Made by a program: the position numbers and the translations under genes. This document shows positions 1 through 7,442 of a stretch of DNA of 30,410 nucleotides, in pieces; within the stretch, counting starts at the first letter, position 1, and each line of letters starts with the position of its first letter. This stretch comes from Prevotella sp. UBA7594 (GTDB lineage: Bacteria; Bacteroidota; Bacteroidia; Bacteroidales; Bacteroidaceae): NCBI GenBank assembly GCA_002490315.1, contig DLKG01000067.1, positions 1-30,410 of the forward strand, written 5' to 3'. The notes below the pieces were generated by a model that was given only the letters and a program-made list of their open reading frames with translations, had not been told where the DNA came from and did not search any database.

Positions 1-113
1 TTTTATTATAGCTCATTGTTCATCGATTATAAAGCCATTGTACTGAAATGGTAAATTAAGTATTTGCAGTGGTAAAATTACTTGTTATTTTTGATTCGAC
101 AAACATCTGTGCG

Positions 114-121
114 CAAATTTA
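114..121 (-). promoter_or_regulatory. Candidate leftward -7 promoter element
   Basis: The minus strand reads TAAATTTG, an exact match to the Bacteroidetes -7 consensus TAnnTTTG. A TTG lies 21 nt upstream at 143-145, close to the spacing expected for the weak -33 element. It would drive a gene that leaves the window on the left, divergent from the small gene starting at 266. The motif is short and AT-rich, so chance is possible. Confidence 0.35.
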
Positions 122-167
122 CCATTTACTCACTTGAATATACAATAGGTAAATGTCATACAAGTGC

Positions 168-175
168 TAAATTTG
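168..175 (+). promoter_or_regulatory. -7 promoter element of the ABM-like gene
   Basis: TAAATTTG matches the Bacteroidetes -7 consensus TAnnTTTG. Transcription would start near 181, giving an untranslated leader of about 85 nt before the ATG at 266. This is one reason to prefer that ATG over the in-frame start at 164, which would lie upstream of the promoter. No clear -33 element is visible. Confidence 0.5.
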
Positions 176-265
176 CAACCGATAAACAACAGAAGCCGTT
201 TCCAAGATTTAAACAACCGGAGCGGATTTTCAATATTTAAAATAAGGACAAAAAATTTAAAGACA

Positions 266-562
266 ATGAAAAAAGTAAATGCTTATCTTCAGATTACTAT
301 GAAGATCAATGAGAGTGACCGCCAGAGTGCAGCAAAGGTTTATTTCGACTATCGCGAGCCGTTCCTCAATACTATCGAGGGAGCGCTGACAAAGGCGTTG
401 CTGGTTCGCGACGAGGACGTGCAGGTGCTTCACGGATTCGACAGCAAGGAGCACGCAGAGGCTTATCTCGAGTCGGAGATGTTCAAGAACGATGTGGCAA
501 AGGGTCTGTCACCTTACTTCCAGGCTGCCCCCGAGATTCGTATCTTCACTGTAGCTGGATAA
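266..562 (+). CDS. Small ABM-like (dimeric alpha/beta barrel) protein, function unknown
   Basis: A 98-residue protein with no signal peptide or membrane segment, so probably cytoplasmic. The order of elements suggests a ferredoxin-like fold of the antibiotic-biosynthesis-monooxygenase (ABM) superfamily: an opening beta strand (residues 3-13), a long helix (17-38), a strand around the VQVLHGF segment, a helix containing AEAYLESEMF, and a closing strand ending RIFTV. Many ABM-like proteins share the pattern 'F-x-S-x-x-x-A-x-x-Y-L-x-S'. Enzymatic activity cannot be inferred. I chose the ATG at 266 because the preceding 34 codons are AT-rich, low in coding character and contain the promoter. It is a single-gene unit with no operon partner in the window. 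Confidence 0.7.
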   Translation: MKKVNAYLQITMKINESDRQSAAKVYFDYREPFLNTIEGALTKALLVRDEDVQVLHGFDSKEHAEAYLESEMFKNDVAKGLSPYFQAAPEIRIFTVAG

Positions 563-729
563 GTGATCAAATTTCGGATTTAACTTATCATTTTGTTACA
601 CAAGTGGGTAAAGTAATGTCAAGAGATTCTTGATATGGAAAATATAAAATCAACTGGTGCGTAGATTTTGTATAATCCTTCAAAATAAGAAACTTTCATA
701 TTATTATTTTGAGCTACTTCCTACCGATG

Positions 730-777
730 AGTATCTTTTCCGTCTTTTATAGAATGATAAAAGACGGAAAAGATACT
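730..777. terminator. Perfect 21-bp inverted repeat, probable terminator of the nuclease gene
   Basis: Two perfectly complementary 21-nt arms, 730-750 and 757-777, flank a 6-nt loop. The stem ends 3 nt from the stop codon of the leftward nuclease gene, so it most likely marks the end of that transcript. There is no strong U-tract beyond it on either strand, which makes it atypical for a Rho-independent terminator. It could also protect the 3' end. It lies in the 218-bp space between the convergent ABM-like and nuclease genes, where I see nothing else. Confidence 0.6.
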
Positions 778-780
778 TTA

Positions 781-1686
781 TTATATGTTCCAATCGTTGG
801 GATGACACTGCGCCTCCACCTTTTTTTCTATTTTGTCAGGCAACGCAGGGAAGAAATCAATGCCCGTGATGCGCTCTACCTCGTCAACAGAGTTGGCATA
901 GTCGCCTTTTGGACGATTCTTACCTTGCGAGCCTGCGTCAGCGTTCTTGTAAATAAAGCCTATGGCTTTTGGCTCGCCCTTCATACAGAGCACGACCTTA
1001 AAAAAGGCATCCGGCACAGCCACTTTATTCTTGCCGATAGTCTTAGGACGCTTCTTGTAGAAGATAGGACCACAGACGATGTAGATGTCGCCATACTGCT
1101 TCGCCCATTTGCGACATGCCTGCTCCATCTCATTCCAATCGCCACGATTGAGAGAAGGCGCCTGTGGACAGATGTTTGAGAAGAGAAAAGACTCGTCCAT
1201 AGCACTCTGGCTCCACTTGTTGTCGCCTGCCGGGCACATATGCCCACGGTCGTAACCGGAGCGCACATAGTCGAAGTCAACGGCGCGAGGCTCTGGTACG
1301 TCTGTATCTTCATGAAACTTCGACTCACTGCGTTTTGTGGTGCCCTTCAAGTGAGCAACTGTAAGATGCCACGCCACCCAATTGGGCACCTTCGAGTCTT
1401 TGTTATAAGAAACGGTGTAGCCCGTGCGTCGGAGTATCTGTTCGGAAGTCTGCGTCAGTTTTGCTGGTATTTCAAGCCCACTGACGCTTGTCGCCAACTT
1501 TCCTTTGTTGTCTCCCAAGAGATACTTATCTTCTGTGTCGGCATCAGCCGCTGCGTCCCTACTCTCTTCTGCAAACAACTCTTTGCTCTCTGCGAGCTTC
1601 TCATCCATGTGCTTCAATACCTTGCCACAAGAACAGAACACGGCTCCAAGACAGCACACAATGATTATAGAATTTAACTTTTTCAT
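781..1686 (-). CDS. DNA/RNA non-specific endonuclease (NUC1 family), lipoprotein
   Basis: A 301-residue nuclease of the beta-beta-alpha-metal (Serratia nuclease/NUC1) family, expected to cleave DNA and RNA with a bound divalent metal. The hallmark DRGH motif is present with the catalytic His at residue 149, followed by CPAGDN, a SNICPQ segment and NRGDWN, which carries the metal-binding Asn. The N-terminus (MKKLNS, then a hydrophobic stretch ending FCSCG) is a lipoprotein signal peptide with Cys18 or Cys20 as the lipidated residue, so the enzyme is probably anchored in the envelope. I start it at 1686: the frame extends nine codons upstream, but that would put extra residues before the signal peptide. 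The promoter at 1738-1745 makes it an independent unit. Likely roles are scavenging nucleic acid or degrading extracellular DNA. Confidence 0.88.
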   Translation of the reverse strand: MKKLNSIIIVCCLGAVFCSCGKVLKHMDEKLAESKELFAEESRDAAADADTEDKYLLGDNKGKLATSVSGLEIPAKLTQTSEQILRRTGYTVSYNKDSKVPNWVAWHLTVAHLKGTTKRSESKFHEDTDVPEPRAVDFDYVRSGYDRGHMCPAGDNKWSQSAMDESFLFSNICPQAPSLNRGDWNEMEQACRKWAKQYGDIYIVCGPIFYKKRPKTIGKNKVAVPDAFFKVVLCMKGEPKAIGFIYKNADAGSQGKNRPKGDYANSVDEVERITGIDFFPALPDKIEKKVEAQCHPNDWNI

Positions 1687-1697
1687 TAGTTCGCTAT

Positions 1698-1738
1698 AAA
1701 AAACGGGAGACAAACACCCGATTTAGTGCTTGCCTCCC
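1698..1738 (-). terminator. Rho-independent terminator downstream of the SurA/PpiD gene
   Basis: On the minus strand, arms at 1738-1726 and 1717-1705 form a 13-bp stem with two G-U wobbles and an 8-nt loop. A run of six U residues (1703-1698) follows almost at once. The same stem on the plus strand would have two A-C mismatches, so the structure is oriented for leftward transcription. It sits 32 nt after the stop of the chaperone gene and should end that transcript before the nuclease gene. Confidence 0.7.
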
Positions 1739-1745
1739 AAAGTTA
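1738..1745 (-). promoter_or_regulatory. -7 promoter element of the nuclease gene
   Basis: The minus strand reads TAACTTTG, an exact match to TAnnTTTG. Transcription would begin near 1731, inside the upstream arm of the terminator at 1698-1738. A transcript from this promoter therefore cannot form the full terminator stem. The leader to the ATG at 1686 would be about 45 nt. Confidence 0.5.
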
Positions 1746-1770
1746 TATTTTACAAAAATCTTAAAATATC

Positions 1771-3912
1771 TTAGAAGAAGAGGTAACGATTGTCAACAAC
1801 CTTTGCCTTGATGTAAAGATCATTCATAAAGTTACCAGCCATCTGCATTGCCTTCTGGCGAAGTTTCTGCATCTCTGCCTTTTCGTCGTACTTGGCAGGA
1901 CGCTGCGACTTGTTTACCACCTGGAATACATATACGCCAGCGTTGCCCTTAACTGGCAACTTGGAGAATTTACCCTTTGCCGTGGCAGCAACTGCACCGC
2001 TGAGCGCAGGCTCGCTTGCACCTGTGGCAGCAACGAAGACGGGAGCGGCGAATGTTACCTGATTGACAGGAGCAACATTAGCACCCTTACCCTTAGCCTC
2101 TGCTATCGACTTCACGCCATTAGCCTTTGCAATGAGCATCTCTGCTTTCTTGTCCTTTATCACCTCAGCCTTCACGAGATCCTTAACCTGAGCGTCGTCA
2201 AGCGAGCGGTAGCCAACGTTGTTGATATTGTCGAGGATTACAATGAGCAGATGGTCGTTGTCGCCACACTCATATAGCGGAGAAACAGAACCCTTCTTTG
2301 CCTCAAACAACCAGCGCATAGCGTCACGTGTGCTGCGTATGCCAGCAAGATTATGCTCAGCCGTTGTCACGTCCTTGCGCTCCTGAACGGAGTAGCCATT
2401 CTTTTGGGCGTTCTTGACGAGCTCGTCAGCCGTAAGATTGGCACTTACGAAAGAGCTGAACTTATTGTAGGCGGCAGAATATGTGTCCTTAGAGAAAGAG
2501 ATGTTCTTCTTCACTACCGCTGCCACGTACTTTGTGGTCATTGCCTTACGGTCTACAACCTGAAGAATGAGGTTGCCTTGCGTGAGGGCAAGGTTCTTCG
2601 TCTCTCCAGCTGCCATTGTATTGAGACTCTCGATGTAGTTCTTAGTGTCCTTATCGATAGACGGAGCACCCTGATACTGACGTGTGGTCATCCATGTCTT
2701 CTCGCCTGTCTGACCATACTTTTTGGCGATAACCTCGAAGTCGGCACCACCCTTGATAGCTGTATACACAGAGTCGGCACGCTTTGCAGCCTCAGCTGTC
2801 GTAGCACCGCCAACCTGAATAACACGGAACTGAATGGAATCAGGCAGTTGCTGTTTGCTTATAAGCTTGATAATGTTGAGTGTATTATCACCCTTGTTCT
2901 CGATTACCTTGCTTGTTGAGCCAACAGCCATAGAGTCAAGATGCTGCGCAATGTCATAGGGGAATGCATCCTTCGTGACTGGCACACCAAGATAGCTTAC
3001 GAGCGAAGTGCTCTTGCGAACAACGTCTGAGGGATCTGCTGCAGCAGCTAACTCGCTGTCGTAGTTTACAAACTCCTTCTGAAGGGCTGCGCGATCAGCT
3101 GCAGAAGCCTTCACCTGAACATCAACATACTTGATGTCGCGACTCTCCACGTACTGCTTGAAGCGTGGCTTCAGTTCGTCATACTTTGCTTTGAGATCGG
3201 CATCGCTCACGGTCACCTTGTTGTCCTCTATACTTGAGTATGGGAATGAAGCAAGCTGAATCTGGCTCTCCTCGTTCTGATCCTTGAATGCCATCTTTGC
3301 CTCAATCTTATTGGAGAGGAAGCAATGGGCGAAAAGTCCCTGATACTTCTGAGAGAGGAGTTGCTGGCGCAGGGTCTTCTCGATAAATGTCCAGTACTTG
3401 TATATAGTATCATACTGCTTTGCCACCTGCGGATTGGTGTTGGTCTGTGCCTTGTACTCTGCGAGGAACTTCTTGAGAGCGTTGACGTCAAAGCGTCCTG
3501 TCTGCTGATTGAAGAACGGAGTCTGCATAAGCATAGGGTTGGTACCTTCCGTTAACACCTGCTGCAACTCAGCGTCAGTCACTGTAAGACCAAGTTTCTT
3601 TGTCTCATTCTCGATAAGCTTTGTTTGTACGTACGTGTTCCAAACCATGTCCTTCACCTGATTCAGTTGATCCTCATTGAGATTCTCCTGACCCTGTTGC
3701 ATCTTAATGACTTCCGTGTACTCGTCAATAAGTTTCTGGAACTCCGTAACATTGATTTTCTCACCCAAGACCTCGCCCACTTGCTGATGTTTATCAGCGT
3801 TTGACGACTCGCATGAGCGGAACGCCTCTTCGGCGATGAACGCAAAAAGGCCCAAACTGATGATGCACACCAGTGCGACGCCTTTGCTTCTAATTTTTCC
3901 TAATGCTGCCAT
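1771..3912 (-). CDS. SurA/PpiD-type peptidylprolyl isomerase, periplasmic chaperone
   Basis: A 713-residue inner-membrane-anchored chaperone of the SurA/PpiD type, acting on outer-membrane and secreted proteins in the periplasm. A short cytoplasmic N-terminus (MAALGKIRSKG) precedes one transmembrane helix (about residues 12-30). A SurA_N-like helical chaperone region follows (about 45-220). A parvulin-like rotamase core lies near residues 360-480, recognisable from the GADFEVIAKKYGQTG segment, and a second rotamase-like or chaperone region fills the C-terminal third. The length is usual for Bacteroidales homologues. The parvulin core has few clear active-site residues, so isomerase activity is uncertain. 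It follows the CorC-type gene by 109 bp, with its own promoter candidate at 3969-3976 and a terminator behind it. Confidence is high for the family and lower for catalysis. Confidence 0.85.
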   Translation of the reverse strand: MAALGKIRSKGVALVCIISLGLFAFIAEEAFRSCESSNADKHQQVGEVLGEKINVTEFQKLIDEYTEVIKMQQGQENLNEDQLNQVKDMVWNTYVQTKLIENETKKLGLTVTDAELQQVLTEGTNPMLMQTPFFNQQTGRFDVNALKKFLAEYKAQTNTNPQVAKQYDTIYKYWTFIEKTLRQQLLSQKYQGLFAHCFLSNKIEAKMAFKDQNEESQIQLASFPYSSIEDNKVTVSDADLKAKYDELKPRFKQYVESRDIKYVDVQVKASAADRAALQKEFVNYDSELAAAADPSDVVRKSTSLVSYLGVPVTKDAFPYDIAQHLDSMAVGSTSKVIENKGDNTLNIIKLISKQQLPDSIQFRVIQVGGATTAEAAKRADSVYTAIKGGADFEVIAKKYGQTGEKTWMTTRQYQGAPSIDKDTKNYIESLNTMAAGETKNLALTQGNLILQVVDRKAMTTKYVAAVVKKNISFSKDTYSAAYNKFSSFVSANLTADELVKNAQKNGYSVQERKDVTTAEHNLAGIRSTRDAMRWLFEAKKGSVSPLYECGDNDHLLIVILDNINNVGYRSLDDAQVKDLVKAEVIKDKKAEMLIAKANGVKSIAEAKGKGANVAPVNQVTFAAPVFVAATGASEPALSGAVAATAKGKFSKLPVKGNAGVYVFQVVNKSQRPAKYDEKAEMQKLRQKAMQMAGNFMNDLYIKAKVVDNRYLFF

Positions 3913-3968
3913 TATTGATTAATTATTGTTTTTATTGTTTTTATTTTTCGAAGTTGCGTAATTGCGTA

Positions 3969-3976
3969 CAAAAATA
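3969..3976 (-). promoter_or_regulatory. -7 promoter element of the SurA/PpiD gene
   Basis: The minus strand reads TATTTTTG, an exact TAnnTTTG match in the 109-bp gap upstream of the chaperone gene. It predicts a start near 3962 and a leader of about 50 nt. The gap is AT-rich, which raises the chance of a coincidental match. Confidence 0.4.
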
Positions 3977-4021
3977 CTAAATTATTGCCAAACAAGGGCA
4001 GTTTTGCGCGAAAATTTACCT

Positions 4022-5290
4022 TTACTTGCACACTTTTAGCCTTACCAACTCTATTTTCGTCATTGTACTCTTGATAATCCGGAACTCGAAATGACCAATA
4101 GTCACTATTTCATTGAGCTTCGGAAAACTTTGATACTCATGCAGGATGAAACCGCCAACAGTCATGTATTCGCTACTTTCGGGGAGCCCGATGCCAAAAA
4201 TGTCGTTGACCTTGTCGATCTCAAGACGAGCAGAAAGCACATATTCGTTGTCGGCTATCTTCTTAGCTATGTATTTCTCATTGTCGTGTTCGTCCTCGAT
4301 GTCACCAAATATTTCCTCCACTATATCCTCAAGTGAAACTATGCCGCTTGTGCCACCAAACTCGTCGACGACTACACCGAGGCTCTTCTTCTGCTGAAGG
4401 AAAATGTGCATCAGCTTTTGCGCTGCCATCGTCTCCGGCACAAAAGGCATCTTGCAAACACTCTCACGCCAGTTGTCGCGATTGCGGAACATCTCCGAGC
4501 TGTGGATGTAGCCAATGATGTGATCGATGTCATCCTCATAGACGATAATCTTTGAGTTTCCACTCTCCACGAACATCTGCATCAATTCATCGGTTGTGCA
4601 GTCGTTCACGTTGACGGCGTTAATTTCCGTGCGTGGCACCATGCAGTCGCGCACCTTGCGATCGGAGAAATCAAGGGCATTTTGGAAAATCTTCACCTCG
4701 TCGTTGATTTCCTCACCATCATGGGCATTGTCGATGCTCGACTGCACGAGATAGTCAAGATCAAGCTTAGAGAATCCGTCGTCATCGGTTTCCGTCTGCA
4801 TCTTTATACCCACCAAGCGAAGTAGACACTTGGCAAGGAACGTGGAGAAGCGACTTATCGGCCATAAAATTATATAGAACAAATAAGCGGGGACGGAGAA
4901 CACTGCCAGCAACCTGTTAGCGTTGTTCTTAAAAAGGATTTTCGGAAGAAACTCCCCAGTGAAAAGAATCACAAGAGTAGACAGAAGCGTGTCTGCCGTA
5001 ACCTTCATGCCGTCGTCAAGACCGCTGAAGAGTGTATTGTCGAAGAATTGCGCAAAGAGAATGCCGTAGACAACAAGTACGATATTGTTGCCCACGAGCA
5101 TTGTACTTACAAACCCATTGGGATGGCTATAGAATACGGATGTAATCTTTTTTGCCAATCCGTTTCCTTCACGATCCATCTCTGCAAGCATTCTGTTGCT
5201 TGAGACGAATGCTATTTCCATTCCGGAAAAAAAAGCCGACAAAGCCATCGTTATGGCTATGCTGACTAAAAGAGGTATGTCTGTTTCCAC
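4022..5290 (-). CDS. HlyC/CorC (CNNM-type) membrane protein with CBS domains
   Basis: A 422-residue inner-membrane protein of the CNNM/CorC family, linked to Mg2+ or Co2+ handling; the gliding protein GldE of relatives belongs here too. The N-terminal DUF21/CNNM domain (about 1-185) has hydrophobic helices, beginning with a segment that carries the family-like FFSGMEIAFVSSNR sequence. A CBS pair follows (about 205-325, with MVPRTEI and GVVVDEFGGTSGIV), then a CorC_HlyC domain (about 340-420). The length is typical. It is the last gene of an apparent outer-membrane protein-lptC-corC operon, 20 bp after lptC. The substrate cannot be told from sequence, and 'hemolysin' in family names should not be taken literally. 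Confidence 0.88.
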   Translation of the reverse strand: METDIPLLVSIAITMALSAFFSGMEIAFVSSNRMLAEMDREGNGLAKKITSVFYSHPNGFVSTMLVGNNIVLVVYGILFAQFFDNTLFSGLDDGMKVTADTLLSTLVILFTGEFLPKILFKNNANRLLAVFSVPAYLFYIILWPISRFSTFLAKCLLRLVGIKMQTETDDDGFSKLDLDYLVQSSIDNAHDGEEINDEVKIFQNALDFSDRKVRDCMVPRTEINAVNVNDCTTDELMQMFVESGNSKIIVYEDDIDHIIGYIHSSEMFRNRDNWRESVCKMPFVPETMAAQKLMHIFLQQKKSLGVVVDEFGGTSGIVSLEDIVEEIFGDIEDEHDNEKYIAKKIADNEYVLSARLEIDKVNDIFGIGLPESSEYMTVGGFILHEYQSFPKLNEIVTIGHFEFRIIKSTMTKIELVRLKVCK

Positions 5291-5310
5291 TTTGTATAAT
5301 TATTAATGTG

Positions 5311-5949
5311 CTATTGCATACGGCGCTGAGGCTTCGCCTGTTGACGAATGGAAGCCTTCACTGTGTCGGGAGCAGTCGTAAGTGTGTCACCGCTGCCAGC
5401 TATCTGAGCTTTCTCAAACGAACCGCGGCTGTTCGACACGTAATATTTTGTCATTCGCTCGTCGCTGCGGAAGTATGTTCCCTCAAGTGTGCGCTCCGGT
5501 GTGACGAGTTTTGAGGGCACGTAAGAGTAGAGTTCATGCTCCTGCTCATCCCAAAAGAGCTGCTCACTGGAGAATCTAACGCCATCCTTCGTCAGCACGC
5601 GTACGCGGCTACGCAGCTCCCAAAGTTTCTTCTGGTCATAATAGTAAGCCGTGTCGCATTGTATGTAGGACTGCACGTGAAACTTCTCGTCAAACTGTTC
5701 AAAAAATACACCCTTCTCAAAAATCCAACGCGACGGATTGCGAACGGTGTTTACTTCCCAACGTTCGGTCACGATACGATACTTTATGACGCCAGAGTCA
5801 GAAATAAGAGTGTTGACACCGTAGCTCGTCATCATCGACACGGAGTCGCGGTCGTGTATGGCAGGCGCGGTGTGCTCCTTTTGCTGCTCGCACGAAGCGA
5901 GAACAGCAATGGCTGTCATGAGCAATATTATAATTCTTGCTGATCTCAA
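5311..5949 (-). CDS. lptC: LptC, LPS-export periplasmic protein (lipoprotein)
   Basis: A 212-residue LptC-type protein. In the Lpt system LptC receives lipopolysaccharide from LptB2FG at the inner membrane and passes it to the periplasmic bridge. It begins with a lipoprotein signal (hydrophobic stretch then LASC, lipidated Cys20). The body matches the LptC/YrbK beta-jellyroll, including the ISDSGVIKYRI segment and a C-terminal DGVRFSSEQLFWDEQ region typical of LptA/LptC-like repeats. The start at 5949 is TTG; the first in-frame ATG (5919) would leave only eight residues before the lipobox, and a stop lies two codons upstream of the TTG. It is 26 bp after the outer-membrane protein and 20 bp before the CorC-type gene, so probably cotranscribed. 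Confidence 0.82.
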   Translation of the reverse strand: MRSARIIILLMTAIAVLASCEQQKEHTAPAIHDRDSVSMMTSYGVNTLISDSGVIKYRIVTERWEVNTVRNPSRWIFEKGVFFEQFDEKFHVQSYIQCDTAYYYDQKKLWELRSRVRVLTKDGVRFSSEQLFWDEQEHELYSYVPSKLVTPERTLEGTYFRSDERMTKYYVSNSRGSFEKAQIAGSGDTLTTAPDTVKASIRQQAKPQRRMQ

Positions 5950-5975
5950 TTTGAATTAGAGGTTTTCTGTTTCGC

Positions 5976-7274
5976 TTATTCCATCTTCCACTTTGCAAAC
6001 CAACGCTCGTTGAACGTGAGTCCTATATTGATGCGGAACGAATTCTCCGTAACGAACGTCTTAGAGTCCTGACGCACCCACTGGGCTGAGATATTGAGCA
6101 AAGAGCGGTTATTGTAGCCGTTGACGATAGGTATGCCGAATCCGGCACTCACGCTGTACTCCTTCGGTCCGTCCTGTCCTTTAATCTTCAGATAGTTCGT
6201 GGCATAGGACGCACCAAAGCGGTAATGTATGCGTTTAAAGAAGCTACGACTACGCTCGTTAGAGCAGAACTCGCCACCAAGCGTAACTTTGTGGCGGTCG
6301 GAGAACTGGTCCTTTGCAGCCACATATTGTCTTTCGTCTGTCGTCGACTTGGGATATACCACCGACGACCACTTTTGAAGACTATAGTCGACACCCACTT
6401 TCCATTGGTTGGAGTGATTCCACATGAGTCCTATGCCATAGGTGGTAGGCATTTCAAGACCGTTGCTAACCGTGTATGTGGCAGTGTCACCGACGGACGT
6501 CTGAGTGTTGTAGGATATTACTTGACATTCGGGATCGGCTCCGAGCTTGTGACCGAGACCGTAGGTAAGTCCGATTGTAATGGCATCTTTCTTTGTTATA
6601 GGCTGCGTATACTGCACTCCGAAGTCGAGTTTGTAGCTATGAACAGATGCCGTGTAGTATTTGGAGAGCGTGTTGATATAACCGTCGGAATACGAATTGA
6701 CAACCGAGCGGCTGTAACTACCCCACAGATAAGCGGCGTTGAAGCCGAATGAAAAGCCCTTCACCGGGCTCCAGCCTGCACCGACATACACCTGATGCAG
6801 TCCGCCCGTACCAGAATACGTATTGGTAGTGGTGACTGCAGTCATGCTGCCGTCATTCTTATTGATCTGCTTTGTATTGGAATACTCGTATCCAATGTTG
6901 CTATACGGAAGTATGCCAAAACTGACACCGAGGTGGCGAGCTGCACGGAACTGAGCCATGACATATTCAAAATTGGCGTTCTTGGCGTTTACCCTCACCC
7001 CACTTTCGCTATAGTTGGTTATCTGTCCGGAAATACCAGCGTCAAAGATAAACGAAAGGGAGTCTACATTTGCGTAGGACGCAGGGTTGAGACTATTTAT
7101 CTGATTGTGCTCATAGAAGGCAATGCCAAGACCGTTCATGCCACGATTGAAGCCACCAGACTGTTCACCGAGCGTACCCAAGCCATATTGGCTATATGGC
7201 GAATTTGTACCGCTCTGTGCCATTGCCATCAAAGAAGCTAAAGTTAAAAAGACTGTCGTGAGTGTTTTCCTCAT
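5976..7274 (-). CDS. Outer-membrane beta-barrel protein, function unknown
   Basis: A 432-residue protein with a clear Sec signal peptide (MRKTLTTVFLTLASLMAMAQ, cleaved before SGTNS). The mature start, NSPYSQYGLG, is shared by a group of Bacteroidetes outer-membrane proteins. The rest alternates aromatic and polar residues in strand-length segments with Gly-rich turns, and it ends in an aromatic-rich segment (FNERWFAKWKME), as expected of a transmembrane barrel. It resembles FadL/porin-like or T9SS-associated barrels, but I cannot name the family with certainty. It is the first gene of a leftward operon with lptC and the CorC-type gene, which suggests an envelope role. A promoter candidate lies at 7378-7385, with a leader of about 97 nt. 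Confidence 0.75.
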   Translation of the reverse strand: MRKTLTTVFLTLASLMAMAQSGTNSPYSQYGLGTLGEQSGGFNRGMNGLGIAFYEHNQINSLNPASYANVDSLSFIFDAGISGQITNYSESGVRVNAKNANFEYVMAQFRAARHLGVSFGILPYSNIGYEYSNTKQINKNDGSMTAVTTTNTYSGTGGLHQVYVGAGWSPVKGFSFGFNAAYLWGSYSRSVVNSYSDGYINTLSKYYTASVHSYKLDFGVQYTQPITKKDAITIGLTYGLGHKLGADPECQVISYNTQTSVGDTATYTVSNGLEMPTTYGIGLMWNHSNQWKVGVDYSLQKWSSVVYPKSTTDERQYVAAKDQFSDRHKVTLGGEFCSNERSRSFFKRIHYRFGASYATNYLKIKGQDGPKEYSVSAGFGIPIVNGYNNRSLLNISAQWVRQDSKTFVTENSFRINIGLTFNERWFAKWKME

Positions 7275-7377
7275 TTTTCTCTAATCGATATTTAATAGAA
7301 CATAAGTCATGCGCACATAGCTATAATATATATAGGTGTAATTATGCGCATTATATCCCCTTAGGAATAATTGGTTG

Positions 7378-7385
7378 CAAATTTA
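7378..7385 (-). promoter_or_regulatory. -7 promoter element of the outer-membrane protein-lptC operon
   Basis: The minus strand reads TAAATTTG, an exact TAnnTTTG match in the 168-bp divergent region between the outer-membrane protein and DUF4105 genes. Transcription would start near 7371. The leader carries a repeated ATGCGCA (7313 and 7344 areas) and an AT-rich stretch whose meaning is unclear. Confidence 0.5.
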
Positions 7386-7430
7386 TTGAAAAAAAATGAC
7401 ATAAAGGCACGATAAGTGAAGAATATAAGT

Positions 7431-7438
7431 TATTTTTG
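7431..7438 (+). promoter_or_regulatory. -7 promoter element of the DUF4105 gene, almost abutting the start codon
   Basis: TATTTTTG matches TAnnTTTG and ends 4 nt before the ATG at 7443. If used, it would give a leaderless or nearly leaderless mRNA. It also argues against the in-frame GTG at 7416 as the start. No convincing -33 element is visible, so the match may be fortuitous. Confidence 0.35.
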
Positions 7439-7442
7439 CATC

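Noticed and set aside
709..1179. 156-codon open frame on the + strand
   Set aside because: It runs antisense through the nuclease gene and the hairpin at 730-777, starts without an ATG-linked ribosome site, and shows no family resemblance.
7275..7377. Riboswitch in the leader of the outer-membrane protein gene
   Set aside because: The leader is about 100 nt with repeated ATGCGCA, but I could match it to no known riboswitch core and saw no terminator or sequestering stem.
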